The notes beneath the pieces are model-generated. The model had not been told where the DNA came from and did no database searches. It saw nothing but the letters and a program-made list of their open reading frames with translations. From Mycobacterium sp. SMC-2 (GTDB lineage Bacteria; Actinomycetota; Actinomycetes; Mycobacteriales; Mycobacteriaceae), in NCBI RefSeq assembly GCF_025263485.1, contig NZ_CP079863.1:868001-932000 (forward strand): 64,000 nucleotides of DNA, read 5' to 3'. Numbering within the stretch: position 1 is the first letter of the stretch; the number at the start of each line of letters is the position of its first letter. Made by a program: the position numbers and the translations under genes. Positions 15,415 through 26,557 of the stretch are shown one piece after another.

Positions 15415-17140
15415 CCTTTGCCGGCTTGGCCGCGCTGGTCGGATTCAGACTGGCCAGATGCCCGCTTTCGACTCCCGCCGACGGGTCGAGCTCGCAATCG
15501 ATGATCGACGGTCTCCGGGAGGCGATCGCCTCGGCCAGCGCCGATCGCAGCTCGGCTGGCGTGGTGACGTGATATCCCTTGCCGCCGAAGGCTTCCGCGA
15601 TCAGCTCGTGGTGTGCGTGCGCGTTCAGGACGGTGGGGGCCGGGTCAGACCCGCTCGGTGCTTCGTCTCCGCGGTAGACGCCGCCGTTGTTGAGAATGAC
15701 GACGGTCACCGGAAGCCGGTAGCGGCAGATGGTCTCCATTTCCATGCCGCTGAATCCGAATGCGCTGTCGCCCTCGATCGCCACCACGGGCTGCCCGGTC
15801 TCGACGGCGGCGGCGATGGCGTAGCCCATACCGATGCCCATGACGCCCCAGGTGCCCGTGTCGAGCCGGTGCCGCGGCAACTCCATGCCGATGACGTTGC
15901 GGGCCAGGTCCAGCGCGTTGGCTCCCTCGTTGACCACATAAACGTCCGGATTCTCCTGCAACACGGCGCGAATCGCGCCCAGCGCGTTGTAAAAGCGCAT
16001 GGGGTGGGCGTCTTCGGCCAGCCGCTCGCGCATCTTTGCGTCGTTGCGGGCGGTGCGGTCGGCCAGCTCCTTGGTCCACTCGGCCGGCACGGTGATCGGG
16101 TGCGCTTCCACGCCGTCGCGCAACGCAGACATCACCGAGCCGATGTCGCCGACCAGTGGCGCCACGATCGGCTGATTGCTGTCGAATTCCGACGGCGCGA
16201 TATCGACCTGCACGAATTTGGCGTCGGCCGACCACTGCGGTGAATCACCGTGGCCGAGTAGCCAGTTCAGCCGCGCGCCGACCAACAACACCGCGTCGGC
16301 GCGCGCGATCGCGAGCGAGCGCGCGGCGGCCGCGGATTGCGGGTGGGAGTCCGGCAGCAGCCCCTTGGCCATCGACATCGGCAGGAAGGGAATTCCGCTG
16401 GCCTCGACGAACTCCCGAATCTCGTTGTCGGCCTTAGCGTATGCCGCGCCCTTGCCGAGCACGATCAACGGTCGCTGCGCTTGCGCCAGCACCCGCAGCG
16501 CGCGATCGACCGCGTCCGGCACTGGCAGCTGCCGGGGTGCTGGGTCGACGATCCGCCAGATCGTGTCCGCCGCGGCGGCGGCGTCCAAGGCCTGCCCCAA
16601 CACCTCACCAGGGATGTCGAGATAGACGCCGCCGGGACGGCCGGAGACCGCCGTGCGAATGGCGCGCGCCACGCCACGCCCGATGTCCTCGACCCGACCA
16701 ATGCGATAGGCCGCCTTGGCGAACGGCCTTGCGGCGTTGAGCTGATCGATGTCTTGGTAGTCACCGCGCTGTAAGTCCACCATCGCGCGGTTGCTCGAAC
16801 CGGAGATCTGAATCATCGGAAAGCAGTTCGTGGTGGCGTTGGCCAGCGCCGGCAGCGCGTTGAGGAAGCCGGGCCCGGAGGTGGTCAGGCAGACGCCTGG
16901 GCGGCGGGTGAGAAAGCCGGCGGCGGCCGCGGCGTTGCCCGCGGACGCTTCCTGACGAAAGCCGAAGTAGCGGATGCCCGACGCCTGCGCGACACGGGCG
17001 AAGTCGGTGATCGGGATGCCGACGATCCCGTAGATAGTGTCGACGTCGTTGGCCATGAGCGCGTCCACCACCAGATGGAAGCCGTCGATCAAACCCGTGG
17101 ACTCTTGCGCTTGCCGGGGAGATGCCGAAACTTTTGCCAT
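15398..17140 (-). CDS. oxcA: Oxalyl-CoA decarboxylase
   Basis: This 580-residue ThDP enzyme is assigned as oxalyl-CoA decarboxylase, converting oxalyl-CoA to formyl-CoA and CO2 (Rv0118c-like). The PYR domain holds the catalytic Glu in 'GFRQEASAG'. The PP domain has a canonical GDS...NN signature ('EGDSAFGFSGME' to 'VILNNGG'), and 'NWLLGHG' with 'QVDIAPSEFD' marks the central domain of this subfamily. ATG 17140 is preceded on the minus strand by GAGGA; the longer frame from 17203 adds a stretch with no family character. A fadD7-like ligase that could make its substrate lies about 2 kb away. Confidence 0.92.
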   Translation of the reverse strand: MAKVSASPRQAQESTGLIDGFHLVVDALMANDVDTIYGIVGIPITDFARVAQASGIRYFGFRQEASAGNAAAAAGFLTRRPGVCLTTSGPGFLNALPALANATTNCFPMIQISGSSNRAMVDLQRGDYQDIDQLNAARPFAKAAYRIGRVEDIGRGVARAIRTAVSGRPGGVYLDIPGEVLGQALDAAAAADTIWRIVDPAPRQLPVPDAVDRALRVLAQAQRPLIVLGKGAAYAKADNEIREFVEASGIPFLPMSMAKGLLPDSHPQSAAAARSLAIARADAVLLVGARLNWLLGHGDSPQWSADAKFVQVDIAPSEFDSNQPIVAPLVGDIGSVMSALRDGVEAHPITVPAEWTKELADRTARNDAKMRERLAEDAHPMRFYNALGAIRAVLQENPDVYVVNEGANALDLARNVIGMELPRHRLDTGTWGVMGIGMGYAIAAAVETGQPVVAIEGDSAFGFSGMEMETICRYRLPVTVVILNNGGVYRGDEAPSGSDPAPTVLNAHAHHELIAEAFGGKGYHVTTPAELRSALAEAIASRRPSIIDCELDPSAGVESGHLASLNPTSAAKPAKVSSAG

Positions 17141-17430
17141 GGTGGCGATTCCTCGTGTCCGTGTGGTCGGCCGCTCGGCCGGCTGAGCGACCTCAGCCTT
17201 CACTCTGTCGCCAGTGCCCGCCGGTGTCCAAGAGTAGGCCGCTATCTCGTGATTGACGCCGCCTATCGCCGCTGGCTTCGCGCGGTTATGGCCGTGTCAA
17301 TAGTCATCGCTTATCGATCGTGAGCTGATCGGTATTGGACGGGCATCACGCAGCGGCCGAATAGTCATTCGTGAGCGGCGAAGAAGCCCAGCACCGATCT
17401 GCAACAACCTCCTAGAGGAGACGATCCGAT
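17141..17430. other. Divergent intergenic region oxcA / espB-like
   Basis: About 290 bases hold the leader of oxcA (minus strand) and that of the espB-like gene (plus strand). GAGGAG at about 17415-17420 serves the latter. I see no ORF, repeat or clear operator here. Confidence 0.5.
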
Positions 17431-18915
17431 ATGACACGACCGCAGACGCTCAGCGTGGAATACGACGAACTGATGGCCCGGGCCGACGAAATGGAACAAC
17501 CGCTCCCCGCTATCCCCTCCACCAATCCGCCGGCGCCATGCGCCCTTTCATATGCCAATAGTGCTGCCGCACAACTCGCGCTGTCCGCCGACTCGATCCG
17601 GCTGTACCTGACGGGCTGCCAGCGGGAATGGAAGAGGCTCGCGAAATCCCTGCGGAATGCGGCCAAAGCCTATCGAGAGGTGGACGAGGGAGCCGCCGAT
17701 TCCATGCACGACGAAGTTTCGGCGCAGGCTTCGATCCGCGGGGGCGCCGGACTTGCGGCCGACGGTGACTTCGACCAGCATGCGGCGTGGACAGCGCCCC
17801 CGCCGGTGCCGCCGCCAGCGCCCTTCGATGACCAGTACTACGAGGTCAGGCGGGCCACAATGGATATCGAAGCCGGCGACCAGGGCGCGGCGTGCCAGGA
17901 GTTTGCCCACGACTGGGACGCTTTCCAGCGAGCGCTCCAACGAGTGACCTACCGGTTCCGCCCGTTCAACTCGTGGGAGGGGGACGCGAGGACGGCCGTC
18001 GAGCAAAACTTCGAACTGCATCGGCAGTGGATACTTTCGATGGTGAATTTGTGCTGCACGCTCAGAGACCAGGCGATGCAAATCGTCGACGCCCAGAAAC
18101 AGCTTCGGGCTCCCACCGGATTGGCCGCGAGGGATGAGAACGGAAATTATCTCAACCCGGAAGAACACCCCGGTCCCGTGGATGTATCGACTTGCGACAC
18201 CTGGTACGCGGACGCCGTGCGGTTGAATCTGCAAGATTGGGTGGACACGGCGATCAACTGGTACGCAAAAATGCAGGTGCAGTCGGAGGGTGCCCTGAAG
18301 TTGTACTCCACCAACACCTCATTAGTGCCGCTGAACCCGAGTATGTTCCCGACCGCCGCCGCAGTCGTACCGGGCAATAGCGACGGTGATCGCGGTTTAC
18401 CCACTGATGGGCTGCCCTGGGACGACGGCCTTCTCGACCCGAGCGACATGCCCATGGCGCCTGAGGCCGGGATGCCGACGACGCCCTCGATGCCGACGAT
18501 GCCGACGGCGCCCCAGACGCCGGCCGATGCCATGGCAGGCAAGTCATCCGCCGCGACCGCGCTGCGCCCCTCGACCGGGTCGGGCGTCAAAGCGGCGTCG
18601 TTGGGAGGCGGCGGAATTGGCGGGGGCGCCCCTTCGGCGCCGTTGCAGCCCTGGGCGGTCTCCGACGGGGCGTCAGGACCCTCCGGTGCGGGACCGGGCG
18701 CCGCGGCGGCGGGCCTGGGCCGCGGACTTCCGGGCGCGGGCGGCGGCATGGGTGGCGGCATGGGTGGCATGGCCCCCATGGGCCCCGGCGGCCGTGACGA
18801 AAACGGCAAGGGCAAGCGCGTGCAATCCGACGAGCAGGCGCTCTATACCGAGCGGCGGGCCTGGACGGAGGGAATCATCGGTCAGCGCCGTCAGAACAGC
18901 TCACGCGACAAGTAG
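17431..18915 (+). CDS. EspB-like ESX-1 secreted protein, orphan paralogue
   Basis: This 494-residue protein matches the layout of EspB. An N-terminal helical PE/PPE-like domain (about 1-290) has the secretion motif Tyr81-x3-Asp85 ('YREVD') and a WxG-type turn Trp182-Glu-Gly184. A Pro/Gly/Met-rich low-complexity region follows (about 320-465). The C-terminus 'ALYTERRAWTEGIIGQ' closely resembles the EspB end. EspB is secreted by ESX-1 and forms ring oligomers that bind phospholipid. Unlike the classical gene, this copy has no ESX components beside it and lies between oxcA and fadD7. The start has GAGGAG upstream. Functional equivalence to EspB is not shown by sequence alone. Confidence 0.88.
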   Translation: MTRPQTLSVEYDELMARADEMEQPLPAIPSTNPPAPCALSYANSAAAQLALSADSIRLYLTGCQREWKRLAKSLRNAAKAYREVDEGAADSMHDEVSAQASIRGGAGLAADGDFDQHAAWTAPPPVPPPAPFDDQYYEVRRATMDIEAGDQGAACQEFAHDWDAFQRALQRVTYRFRPFNSWEGDARTAVEQNFELHRQWILSMVNLCCTLRDQAMQIVDAQKQLRAPTGLAARDENGNYLNPEEHPGPVDVSTCDTWYADAVRLNLQDWVDTAINWYAKMQVQSEGALKLYSTNTSLVPLNPSMFPTAAAVVPGNSDGDRGLPTDGLPWDDGLLDPSDMPMAPEAGMPTTPSMPTMPTAPQTPADAMAGKSSAATALRPSTGSGVKAASLGGGGIGGGAPSAPLQPWAVSDGASGPSGAGPGAAAAGLGRGLPGAGGGMGGGMGGMAPMGPGGRDENGKGKRVQSDEQALYTERRAWTEGIIGQRRQNSSRDK

Positions 18916-19113
18916 GGAATGAAGCCACCGGCCGTGGACATAGTCGTAGATCGGCCCCTCGTTTGCATCGATCCCCTTGGTCACCGGTTGGTTTGCCTGG
19001 ATTCGGTCAGGGCGACGGTGCTCTTAGTTCATTTGTCTCAGAGGAACGTGAGGTGTTAGCAAGGCATGGAACGCACGGGTGCTCTACCCAGTCCAACCGG
19101 AAGGAACGCGGCG

Positions 19114-20679
19114 ATGGGTTCTGAGGCGATCATCGGCGCCGATGTCACGGAGACCGCGGGCCCGCGCATCGCCGATCTGGTCCAGGAGGCGGCGGGCCGG
19201 TCACCGGATGCGCCCGCCCTTGTCGCCGGCCCGGATCGGATACCGGTCAGCTACCGGGAGCTGCTCCGGCTGGTGGACGACCTCGCCGGGCAGTTCCAGC
19301 GGGGCGGGCTGCAGGCGGGCGATCGCGTCGCGCTGCGCTCCGGAAGCAATGCGGAATTCGTCGTCGGGCTGCTGGCGGCCTCGCGAGCCGACCTGGTGGC
19401 GGTCCCGCTGGATCCCGCCCTACCGATCGGCGAGCAACGCGCCCGCGGCGAGGCCGTGGGGGCCCGAGCGGTGCTCGTCGACGGTGACGCACCTGACGGC
19501 CAAGCGGACTTTCCGTGGTGGCCCCTGGCGGTGAGCATCGGCGACGCCCCGACGGTCGTGCTCGACGCGACCGCGGCACCGGCGCAACGCTTTTCGACAC
19601 CGGAGGGTTTGCGCGACGACGACGCCATGATCATGTTCACCGGCGGCACCACCGGGGTGCCGAAGATGGTGCCGTGGACGCGCGCCAACATCGCCGCCTC
19701 GGTGCGGGCCATCATCGCCGGATACGCTCTTGGCCCCGGGGACGCCACGGTGGCGGTGATGCCGCTCTACCACGGTCACGGCCTGCTGGCCGCGCTGCTG
19801 GCAACCCTGGTGTCCGGCGGCGCGGTGTTGCTGCCGGCGCGCGGACGGTTCTCGGCACACACCTTCTGGGACGACATCGCCGCCGTCCGCGCCACCTGGT
19901 ACACGGCGGTGCCGACGATTCATCAGATCCTCCTGGAGCGGGCCAGAACCGACCGACCGGGCCGCGCCGCGTTGCGGTTCATCCGCAGTTGCAGCGCCCC
20001 CCTCACCGCCGAAACGGCCCAGGAACTGCAGGACACCTTCTCGGCCCCGGTGGTGTGCGCCTTCGGCATGACCGAAGCAACCCACCAGGTGGCGACGACC
20101 GAGATCGGCAACACCGAAAACCCCGCTGCGACGGCGGGTCTCGTGGGCCGCTCGACGGGACCCGAGATCCGGATCGTGGGGTCCGACGGCCGGCCCGTGC
20201 CCGCGGGAGGGGTCGGCGAGGTGTGGCTGCACGGCCCCACCGTGGTGCGCGGCTACCTCGGCGACCCTGCGATCACCGCCGCCAATTTCACCGACGGCTG
20301 GCTGCGCACCGGTGACCTGGGAACGTTGTCCGCGGCCGGCGAACTGATCATCCGCGGCCGGATCAAGGAACTCATCAACCGGGGCGGGGAGAAGATCTCC
20401 CCGGAACGCGTGGAGGGCGTGCTGGGCAGCCATCCCGACGTGCTGGAGGTGGCCGTCTTCGGGGTGCCCGACAAGCTGTACGGCGAGACGGTGGCCGCGG
20501 TGATCGTTCCCCGGGGATCCGCGGCACCGACCGCGGACCAACTCGCGGCGTTCGGCCGCGACCGGCTGGCCCCCTTCGAGGTGCCGGCCAGCTTCCAGCA
20601 GGCGGCGAAGCTACCGCACACCGCGAAGGGCTCGCTGGACCGCCGCGCCGTCGCCGAGCAGTTCGGTGGTGGGGCGTGA
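19114..20679 (+). CDS. fadD7: Acyl-CoA synthetase FadD7, possible oxalate-CoA ligase
   Basis: This 521-residue adenylate-forming ligase has the P-loop 'MFTGGTTGVPKMV', the 'FGMTEAT' A5 motif, 'DGWLRTGDLG' and the C-terminal lysine in 'AKGSLDRRA'. It resembles M. tuberculosis Rv0119. Related enzymes in plants and yeast (AAE3, Pcs60) activate oxalate, and nearby oxcA consumes oxalyl-CoA, so an oxalate-CoA ligase role is plausible but inferred. ATG 19114 has AAGGAA seven bases upstream; an ATG at 19066 would add 16 residues. Only four bases separate its stop from that of convergent fusA2. Confidence 0.88.
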   Translation: MGSEAIIGADVTETAGPRIADLVQEAAGRSPDAPALVAGPDRIPVSYRELLRLVDDLAGQFQRGGLQAGDRVALRSGSNAEFVVGLLAASRADLVAVPLDPALPIGEQRARGEAVGARAVLVDGDAPDGQADFPWWPLAVSIGDAPTVVLDATAAPAQRFSTPEGLRDDDAMIMFTGGTTGVPKMVPWTRANIAASVRAIIAGYALGPGDATVAVMPLYHGHGLLAALLATLVSGGAVLLPARGRFSAHTFWDDIAAVRATWYTAVPTIHQILLERARTDRPGRAALRFIRSCSAPLTAETAQELQDTFSAPVVCAFGMTEATHQVATTEIGNTENPAATAGLVGRSTGPEIRIVGSDGRPVPAGGVGEVWLHGPTVVRGYLGDPAITAANFTDGWLRTGDLGTLSAAGELIIRGRIKELINRGGEKISPERVEGVLGSHPDVLEVAVFGVPDKLYGETVAAVIVPRGSAAPTADQLAAFGRDRLAPFEVPASFQQAAKLPHTAKGSLDRRAVAEQFGGGA

Positions 20680-20683
20680 CCGA

Positions 20684-22843
20684 TCAGACGGTGGCCTTCA
20701 CCCGGGTGGCCGCGGATTCCGGCATCGGTTCATAGCGGGCGAAGGTGCGGGTGAACGACGCGGCCCCGTGAGCGAGTGAACGCAAGTCGATCGCGTAGCG
20801 CGTCAACTCCACCTGGGGCACCTCGGCTTTGACCAGCGTGCGCTCGTTGCCCACGGTGTCGGTGCCGAGCACCCGGCCGCGCCGACCCGACAGGTCGCCC
20901 ATCACCGCACCGACGAAGTGGTCGGGTACCAGCACCGAGATTTCGTCGATGGGTTCGAGCAGGCTCACCTTCGTCGCGCCGGCCGCCTCGCGCAGCGCCA
21001 GGGCGCCCGCCGCCTGGAACGCGAAGTCCGACGAGTCCACGCTGTGGGCCTTGCCGTCGAGCAGGGTCACCCGGATGTCGACGACGGGGTAACCGGCGTG
21101 CACGCCCTTTTCCATCTGAGCGCGCACACCCTTCTCCACGCTCGGGATGAATTGCCGCGGCACCGCCCCGCCGACCACCTTGTCGAGGAACTCGAATCCG
21201 GAGCCCTCCGGCAGCGGCTCCACTTCGATGTCGCAGACCGCGTACTGGCCATGCCCGCCCGACTGCTTGATGTGGCGGCCGTGCCCTTTTGCTTTGCCGC
21301 TGAAGGTTTCTCGCAGCGGGACGCGGAGTTCGACCGTGTCCACGGTGACGCCGTACCGGTTGGCCAGCGCATCGAGGACGACGCCGGCGTGGGCCTCACC
21401 CATGCACCACAGCACGATCTGGTGCGTTTCCTGATTCTGCTCGATCCGCAGCGTCGGGTCCTCGGCGGCCAGCCGCCCCAGCCCGACCGACAATTTGTCT
21501 TCGTCGGTCTTGGCATGCGCCTGAATGGCCACCGGCAACAGCGGCTCCGGCATGGTCCAGGGCTTGAGAACCAGGGGCTCGGCCTTGTCCGAGAGGGTGT
21601 CGCCGGTCTCGGCCCGGCTCAGCTTGCCGATCGCGCAGATGTCGCCCGCCACCACGGAGGCCGCGGGGCGCTGCTGCTTACCCAGCGGGAAGGACAGGAC
21701 TCCGACGCGTTCGTCCTCGTCGTGGTCGGGATGGGTGTTGCCGTTCCCGTTGACCGCGCCGAAGAACGACGCAAAATGGCCCGACACATGAACCGTCGTG
21801 TCGGGCCTGATGGTCCCGGAGAACACCCGGACCAGGCTCAGCCTGCCGACGTAGGGGTCCGACGTCGTCTTCACCACCTCGGCGAGCAGTGGCGCGTTCG
21901 GGTCGCAGGTCAGCGTCGCGTGCGGAGCGCCCTGCGGCGTAAACACCTCCGGGAGTGGGTGTTCCATCGGCGACGGAAATCCGCGCGTGGCGACCTCCAG
22001 CAATTCCAGGGTGCCGACGCCGGTGCTGCTGCATACCGGGATCACCGGGAAGAACGACCCCCGGGCGACGGCCCGCTCCAGGTCTTCGATGAGCACCGCT
22101 TCATCGATGGCCTCGCCGCCGAGGTAGCGATCCATCAGCGACTCGTCCTCGGATTCCTCGATGATGCCCTCGATCAGGGTCCCGCGCGACTCCTCGACCC
22201 GGCCGGCGTCGGAGGGATCGGGCGGCTGCATGGTCCGCTTGCCGTCGGAGTAGCGGTAGCGCGTCTGCGACAGCAACCCGATCAGGCCGTCGCACGACGG
22301 CAGGCCGGTCGGCAGGTAGAGCGGTAACACCTTGTCGCCGAACGCATTCTGCGCGGCGGTCAGCGCCTCGAAGTAGTTGGCCCGGGTATGGTCGAGCTTG
22401 GTGATCACCACCGCGCGCGGCATGCCGACCTGGTCGCATTCCTGCCACAGCAATTTGGTGGGTTCGTCGACGCCCTCGTTGGCAGCGATCACGAACAGCG
22501 CGCAATCCGCGGCGCGCAACCCGGCCCGCAACTCGCCGACGAAATCGGCATAGCCGGGCGTGTCGATCAGGTTGATCTTGATGCCGTCGTGCGCCAGCGA
22601 GGCCACGGCGAGGCCGACGGACCGCTGTTGGCGGATCTCAGCCTCCTCGTAGTCGCAGACGGTGCTGCCGTCGGTGACGGAGCCGGCTCTGGTCAGCACC
22701 CCGCCGGCGACCAACAGCGCCTCGACCAGGGTGGTCTTGCCGCCGCCCGAGGGGCCCACCAGGACGATGTTGCGCACATCGCCGGGACCCTTCGCGGTGG
22801 GAGCGGCCGCCGCGCCCTGCGGTGCATTCGCCTTGTCCGCCAT
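20684..22843 (-). CDS. fusA2: Elongation factor G-like protein FusA2
   Basis: This 719-residue EF-G paralogue resembles Rv0120c. It keeps G1 ('GPSGGGKTT'), G3 ('DTPGYADF') and the downstream EF-G domains, but G4 reads TKLD instead of NKxD, so nucleotide specificity or affinity may be altered. I recall that the M. smegmatis FusA2 was reported to bind GTP without ribosome-stimulated hydrolysis. That fits a specialised role, perhaps in ribosome recycling or stress, rather than translocation. ATG 22843 has GGAGGA just upstream; the frame extends to 22960 without a better start. It is convergent with fadD7. Confidence 0.92.
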   Translation of the reverse strand: MADKANAPQGAAAAPTAKGPGDVRNIVLVGPSGGGKTTLVEALLVAGGVLTRAGSVTDGSTVCDYEEAEIRQQRSVGLAVASLAHDGIKINLIDTPGYADFVGELRAGLRAADCALFVIAANEGVDEPTKLLWQECDQVGMPRAVVITKLDHTRANYFEALTAAQNAFGDKVLPLYLPTGLPSCDGLIGLLSQTRYRYSDGKRTMQPPDPSDAGRVEESRGTLIEGIIEESEDESLMDRYLGGEAIDEAVLIEDLERAVARGSFFPVIPVCSSTGVGTLELLEVATRGFPSPMEHPLPEVFTPQGAPHATLTCDPNAPLLAEVVKTTSDPYVGRLSLVRVFSGTIRPDTTVHVSGHFASFFGAVNGNGNTHPDHDEDERVGVLSFPLGKQQRPAASVVAGDICAIGKLSRAETGDTLSDKAEPLVLKPWTMPEPLLPVAIQAHAKTDEDKLSVGLGRLAAEDPTLRIEQNQETHQIVLWCMGEAHAGVVLDALANRYGVTVDTVELRVPLRETFSGKAKGHGRHIKQSGGHGQYAVCDIEVEPLPEGSGFEFLDKVVGGAVPRQFIPSVEKGVRAQMEKGVHAGYPVVDIRVTLLDGKAHSVDSSDFAFQAAGALALREAAGATKVSLLEPIDEISVLVPDHFVGAVMGDLSGRRGRVLGTDTVGNERTLVKAEVPQVELTRYAIDLRSLAHGAASFTRTFARYEPMPESAATRVKATV

Positions 22844-22984
22844 GACGTTCCTCCAGTTCTCCCTGGTCGCGCCTGCCAGCGGTGCGCCCAGTGCGGTGCG
22901 CCCTAGCTCACAGGATGCACAAGCAACTTTTCCCCCAACCGCGGCCCAACACAAGGCCACGGGGCGGCGAATAGCGCGCCCCCG

Positions 22985-23398
22985 TCAGGCGTGCCAGCTC
23001 GACCAGCGGCGCACCGCGATCGCGATCACCGGCCCGTTCAGCGGAACGGATTGGTACTGAGGGTATTTCGCGCGCAGAAGCCGGTGTCCACAATCCATCG
23101 CCGCCCCGTCGGTATGGATGGTGGCCGCACCGTCGACCCGCACCCACCACAACCGGGTCCAATCTTCGGCGTAATGGTCGACGAGCAGGCTAACGTGGGG
23201 GTTCCGTTCGATGTTCGCCAGCCGCCGCAGCCGCCGCGTCGTCTTAGGTTTCGCGTCCACGGCTGTGTACACCACGTCGGAATCCTGAGCGACCGCGAAT
23301 ACCACCGGCACCAGGTGGGGGAGACCGTCGGGCGTGATCGTGGCCAGTCGGGCCACCTGGGATCGGGTCAGCCTGGCCCTGGGGTCGAATTCACCCAC
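22985..23398 (-). CDS. Pyridoxamine 5'-phosphate oxidase-like F420/FMN-binding protein (Rv0121c-like)
   Basis: This 137-residue split-barrel protein belongs to the PPOX class ('RLATITPDGLPHLVPVVF', 'HYAEDWTRLWWVRVDG', 'KYPQYQS'). It resembles M. tuberculosis Rv0121c and mycobacterial F420-binding PPOX proteins. These commonly use F420H2 or FMN in redox reactions on unknown small molecules. The GTG at 23398 begins directly at the conserved N-terminus. Substrate and cofactor are not decided by the sequence. Confidence 0.85.
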   Translation of the reverse strand: MGEFDPRARLTRSQVARLATITPDGLPHLVPVVFAVAQDSDVVYTAVDAKPKTTRRLRRLANIERNPHVSLLVDHYAEDWTRLWWVRVDGAATIHTDGAAMDCGHRLLRAKYPQYQSVPLNGPVIAIAVRRWSSWHA

Positions 23399-23539
23399 CG
23401 TGTCAGCCTAGGCGCCGAACGGAACCTTGCCACTGCCATGAATAGCTACCTGCATTACGGTTATACACATACCATTGTGCCGCCCAGAACCGCACGGCCG
23501 GGACAGTTTGGTGTTACCGCGATGCAGGAGGGTGACGGG

Positions 23540-24598
23540 ATGAGCAAATCGCACCAGCGCTCGGTCTGGTGGTCATGGTTGGTCAGCGTGCTGGCTGTGG
23601 TCGGCCTGGGCCTGGGCTTGGGCTTCGGTTTGGGCACCGTGCCCGCGACCGCATCGCCATTCATCCAGCCACAGGCGCCTCTGGACCCGGCGGCACTGGT
23701 CGGGCAGGTGGGGCCGCAAGTGGTCAACATCAGCACCAAGTTCGGCTACAACAACGCGGTGGGCGCAGGAACCGGCATCGTCATCGACCCCAACGGTGTC
23801 GTGCTGACCAACAACCACGTGATCTCGGGCGCGACGGACATCAGCGCGTTCGACGTCGGCAACGGGCAGACCTACGCCGTCGACGTGATCGGTTACGACC
23901 GCACGCAGGACATCGCGGTGCTCCAGCTCCGCGGCGCGGCCGGCCTTCCGACCGCGGCCATCGGCGGTGGGGTCTCGGTGGGCGAGCCGGTCGTCGCGAT
24001 GGGCAACGCCGGGGGCCAGGGCGGAACACCCAGCGCGGTGTCCGGAAAGGTGATCGCGCTCAACCAGAGCGTCTCGGCGACCGACACCCTGACCGGCGCG
24101 AACGAGTCGCTGGGCGGGCTGATCCAGGCCGACACGCCGATCAGGCCCGGTGACTCCGGCGGCCCGCTGGTCAACAACGCCGGGCAGGTGATCGGCGTGA
24201 ACACCGCCGCCACCGACAACTACAAGATGTCGGGCGGCGGGCAGGGCTTCGCCATCCCGATCGGCCACGCGATGGGCGTGGCCGGGCAGATCAGGTCGGG
24301 TGCCGGCTCGAACACCGTGCACATCGGCCCGACCGCGTTCCTTGGTCTGGGGGTGACCGACAACGGCAACGGTGCGCGCGTCGAACGCGTGGTCACCTCC
24401 GGTCCCGCGGCGGCAGCCGGGATCTCCCCCGGCGACGTGATCACCGGTGTCGACAACGTCCCGATCAACGGCGCCACTGCGATGACGGAGGTGCTCGTGC
24501 CGCACCACCCGGGGGACACCATCGCGGTGCACTACCGCGATGGCGGGGGCGGCGAGCGCACCACGAACGTGACGCTGGCCGAAGGGCCTCCGGCCTGA
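23540..24598 (+). CDS. pepA: Serine protease PepA (HtrA-like, Mtb32A)
   Basis: This 352-residue secreted trypsin-like protease carries a C-terminal PDZ domain. It has a signal peptide (about residues 10-39, ending 'ATASP') and the catalytic triad His93, Asp124 and Ser206 ('PGDSGGP'). The PDZ domain spans about residues 255-352. It closely resembles Rv0125, the 32-kDa antigen. ATG 23540 has GCAGGAGGG seven bases upstream; the open frame extends back to 22991 only as an antisense shadow of the preceding gene. treS follows in the same direction after about 120 bases containing an imperfect inverted repeat. Reports link PepA/TreS in trehalose-maltose metabolism. Confidence 0.93.
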   Translation: MSKSHQRSVWWSWLVSVLAVVGLGLGLGFGLGTVPATASPFIQPQAPLDPAALVGQVGPQVVNISTKFGYNNAVGAGTGIVIDPNGVVLTNNHVISGATDISAFDVGNGQTYAVDVIGYDRTQDIAVLQLRGAAGLPTAAIGGGVSVGEPVVAMGNAGGQGGTPSAVSGKVIALNQSVSATDTLTGANESLGGLIQADTPIRPGDSGGPLVNNAGQVIGVNTAATDNYKMSGGGQGFAIPIGHAMGVAGQIRSGAGSNTVHIGPTAFLGLGVTDNGNGARVERVVTSGPAAAAGISPGDVITGVDNVPINGATAMTEVLVPHHPGDTIAVHYRDGGGGERTTNVTLAEGPPA

Positions 24599-24615
24599 CA
24601 CCCGCGTCGAAAATG

Positions 24616-24668
24616 CGCGACTGGCAGTCAATCCTGTTGCACCCAGGCATTTTTCGTCACAAGTCGCG
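24616..24668 (+). terminator. Imperfect inverted repeat between pepA and treS
   Basis: CGCGACT at 24616-24622 and AGTCGCG at 24662-24668 can pair across a 39-base spacer, with a partial TCGAAAAT/ATTTCGA extension outside. This could be a weak terminator or attenuator after pepA. The stem is short, so the call is tentative. Confidence 0.3.
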
Positions 24669-24719
24669 AGGCGTGATTTCGAATGTCGCGCCTCGGGTAC
24701 CCGTGGCAGCGTGGATTTG

Positions 24720-26488
<1,769 letters not shown>

Positions 26489-26492
<4 letters not shown>

Positions 26493-26557
26493 CCGCGCCG
26501 GCGACGATGCAGAACGACGATGCAGAACGAAGTGGTGAAGAGGAGCGGCGCACATGA
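26489..26557 (+). CDS. 22-codon bridging ORF between treS and mak
   Basis: An ATG overlapping the treS stop (ATGA), with GAGGAGG just upstream, opens a 22-residue acidic frame. That frame ends in another ATGA overlap with the maltokinase ATG. It could pass ribosomes from treS to mak by translational coupling. It includes the 13-bp tandem duplication at 26506-26531. The peptide itself has no recognised function. Confidence 0.4.
26506..26531 (+). repeat. 13-bp tandem duplication in the treS-mak junction
   Basis: GATGCAGAACGAC at 26506-26518 is followed by GATGCAGAACGAA at 26519-26531, twelve of thirteen bases alike. Because 13 is not a multiple of three, loss or gain of a copy would change how the bridging frame meets the mak start. 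Confidence 0.75.

Noticed and set aside
20918..22327. A 469-codon plus-strand frame opposite fusA2
   Set aside because: It is antisense to conserved EF-G domains and shows no features of its own.
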